Assembly (NCBI GenBank): GCA_004297235.1 | Contig: SCUR01000388.1 | Span: 1 to 5,701, forward strand | DNA length: 5,701 nucleotides | Direction: 5' to 3' | Source of the DNA: Candidatus Manganitrophaceae bacterium | Lineage (GTDB): Bacteria; Nitrospirota; Nitrospiria; SBBL01; Manganitrophaceae | Part shown: one piece after another, positions 5,382-5,701 of the stretch | Position numbering within the stretch: the first letter of the stretch is position 1 | Layout: the number at the start of each line of letters is the position of its first letter | Made by a program: the position numbers and the translations under genes | Notes under the pieces: model-generated | Database searches by the model: none | Told to the model about the DNA's origin: nothing | The model's input: the letters and a program-made list of their open reading frames with translations, nothing else

Positions 5382-5701
5382 ATGCCGATCTCCGGACATC
5401 TTCAAGAGCTTCGGAGTCGACTCATCCGGTCGGTCTTGATCGTCTCTTTTTTCTTTGGGGCGGCCTTTTATTTCTCGGACAGTCTCCTCTTTCTGCTGAA
5501 GCGACCTCTCCATGCCGAACTGATCTTCCTCTCCCCCGCGGAAGCCTTTTGGGCCGACCTCAAAGTCGCCCTCTTCGTCGGCTTCCTGGCGGCCCTTCCG
5601 GTGATCCTCTATGAGGTCTGGCAATTCGTGGCGCCCGGTCTTCTTCCGAACGAGCGAGGGTATTTCCTCCCGTTTCTGATCCTCTCGACCGTGCTCTTCT
5701 T
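5382..5701 (+). CDS. tatC: Twin-arginine translocase subunit TatC (5' part, runs off the right edge)
   Basis: TatC is the polytopic inner-membrane receptor that recognises twin-arginine signal peptides together with TatB. The first 106 codons are present, out of a usual 240-260 or so. The start has the signature HLQELRSRL (6-14), with Glu9 aligning to E. coli Glu15 in the signal-recognition site. Next come a first membrane helix (about 15-39), the periplasmic SPAEAF motif (51-56), a second helix (about 61-83) with PVILYEVWQFVAPGL (73-87), then NER with Glu91 aligning to E. coli Glu103, and the beginning of a third helix. The N-terminus is short before HLQEL; a GTG at 5346 would add 12 residues but has a poorer ribosome-binding site. 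The 158-base gap after the TatA/B gene is long for a Tat operon; it contains no gene or clear terminator, so co-transcription is still likely. Confidence 0.95.
   Translation, partial: MPISGHLQELRSRLIRSVLIVSFFFGAAFYFSDSLLFLLKRPLHAELIFLSPAEAFWADLKVALFVGFLAALPVILYEVWQFVAPGLLPNERGYFLPFLILSTVLF

Overview
The window looks like ordinary chromosome from a GC-rich, Gram-negative-type (diderm) bacterium. The diderm reading rests on a predicted outer-membrane lipoprotein with LolB-like character, a DUF465/YdcH-type protein and the gene order. A Nitrospirota, NC10 or Desulfobacterota-like source would fit, but this is a guess: nothing here fixes the phylum, and there are no rRNA or tRNA genes, mobile elements or CRISPR arrays.

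Layout. Positions 1-870 (minus strand) hold the first 290 codons of an NAD(P)+-dependent aldehyde dehydrogenase; the gene runs off the left edge just after its catalytic cysteine. Positions 871-1083 are a divergent intergenic region. It carries a sigma70-like promoter facing left (896-924), another facing right (1037-1065), and between them an imperfect inverted repeat built from GAGGAG-type units (929-1016). From 1084 to the right edge all genes lie on the plus strand: radA (DNA repair and recombination), an uncharacterised LolB-like lipoprotein (TTG start), tsaB (tRNA t6A synthesis), rimI (N-terminal acetyltransferase), a DUF465 coiled-coil protein, a TatA/TatB-family translocase subunit (probable TTG start) and the first 106 codons of tatC.

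How the genes fit together. radA to rimI is packed with gaps of about 9 to 20 bases and should be one transcription unit. The radA stop codon lies inside the ribosome-binding site of the lipoprotein gene, which suggests translational coupling. Gaps widen to 57, 96 and 158 bases before the DUF465, tatA/B and tatC genes, so an internal promoter is possible, although I could not find a convincing one. tatA/B and tatC make the core of the twin-arginine translocase. tsaB with rimI is a widespread bacterial pairing. The aldehyde dehydrogenase is transcribed away from this cluster and has no evident functional tie to it.

No clear new biological system is visible. The points most worth a second look are the GAGGAG inverted repeat between the two promoters, the LolB-like lipoprotein between radA and tsaB, and the hybrid TatA/TatB protein with a 9-residue tandem repeat in its tail.
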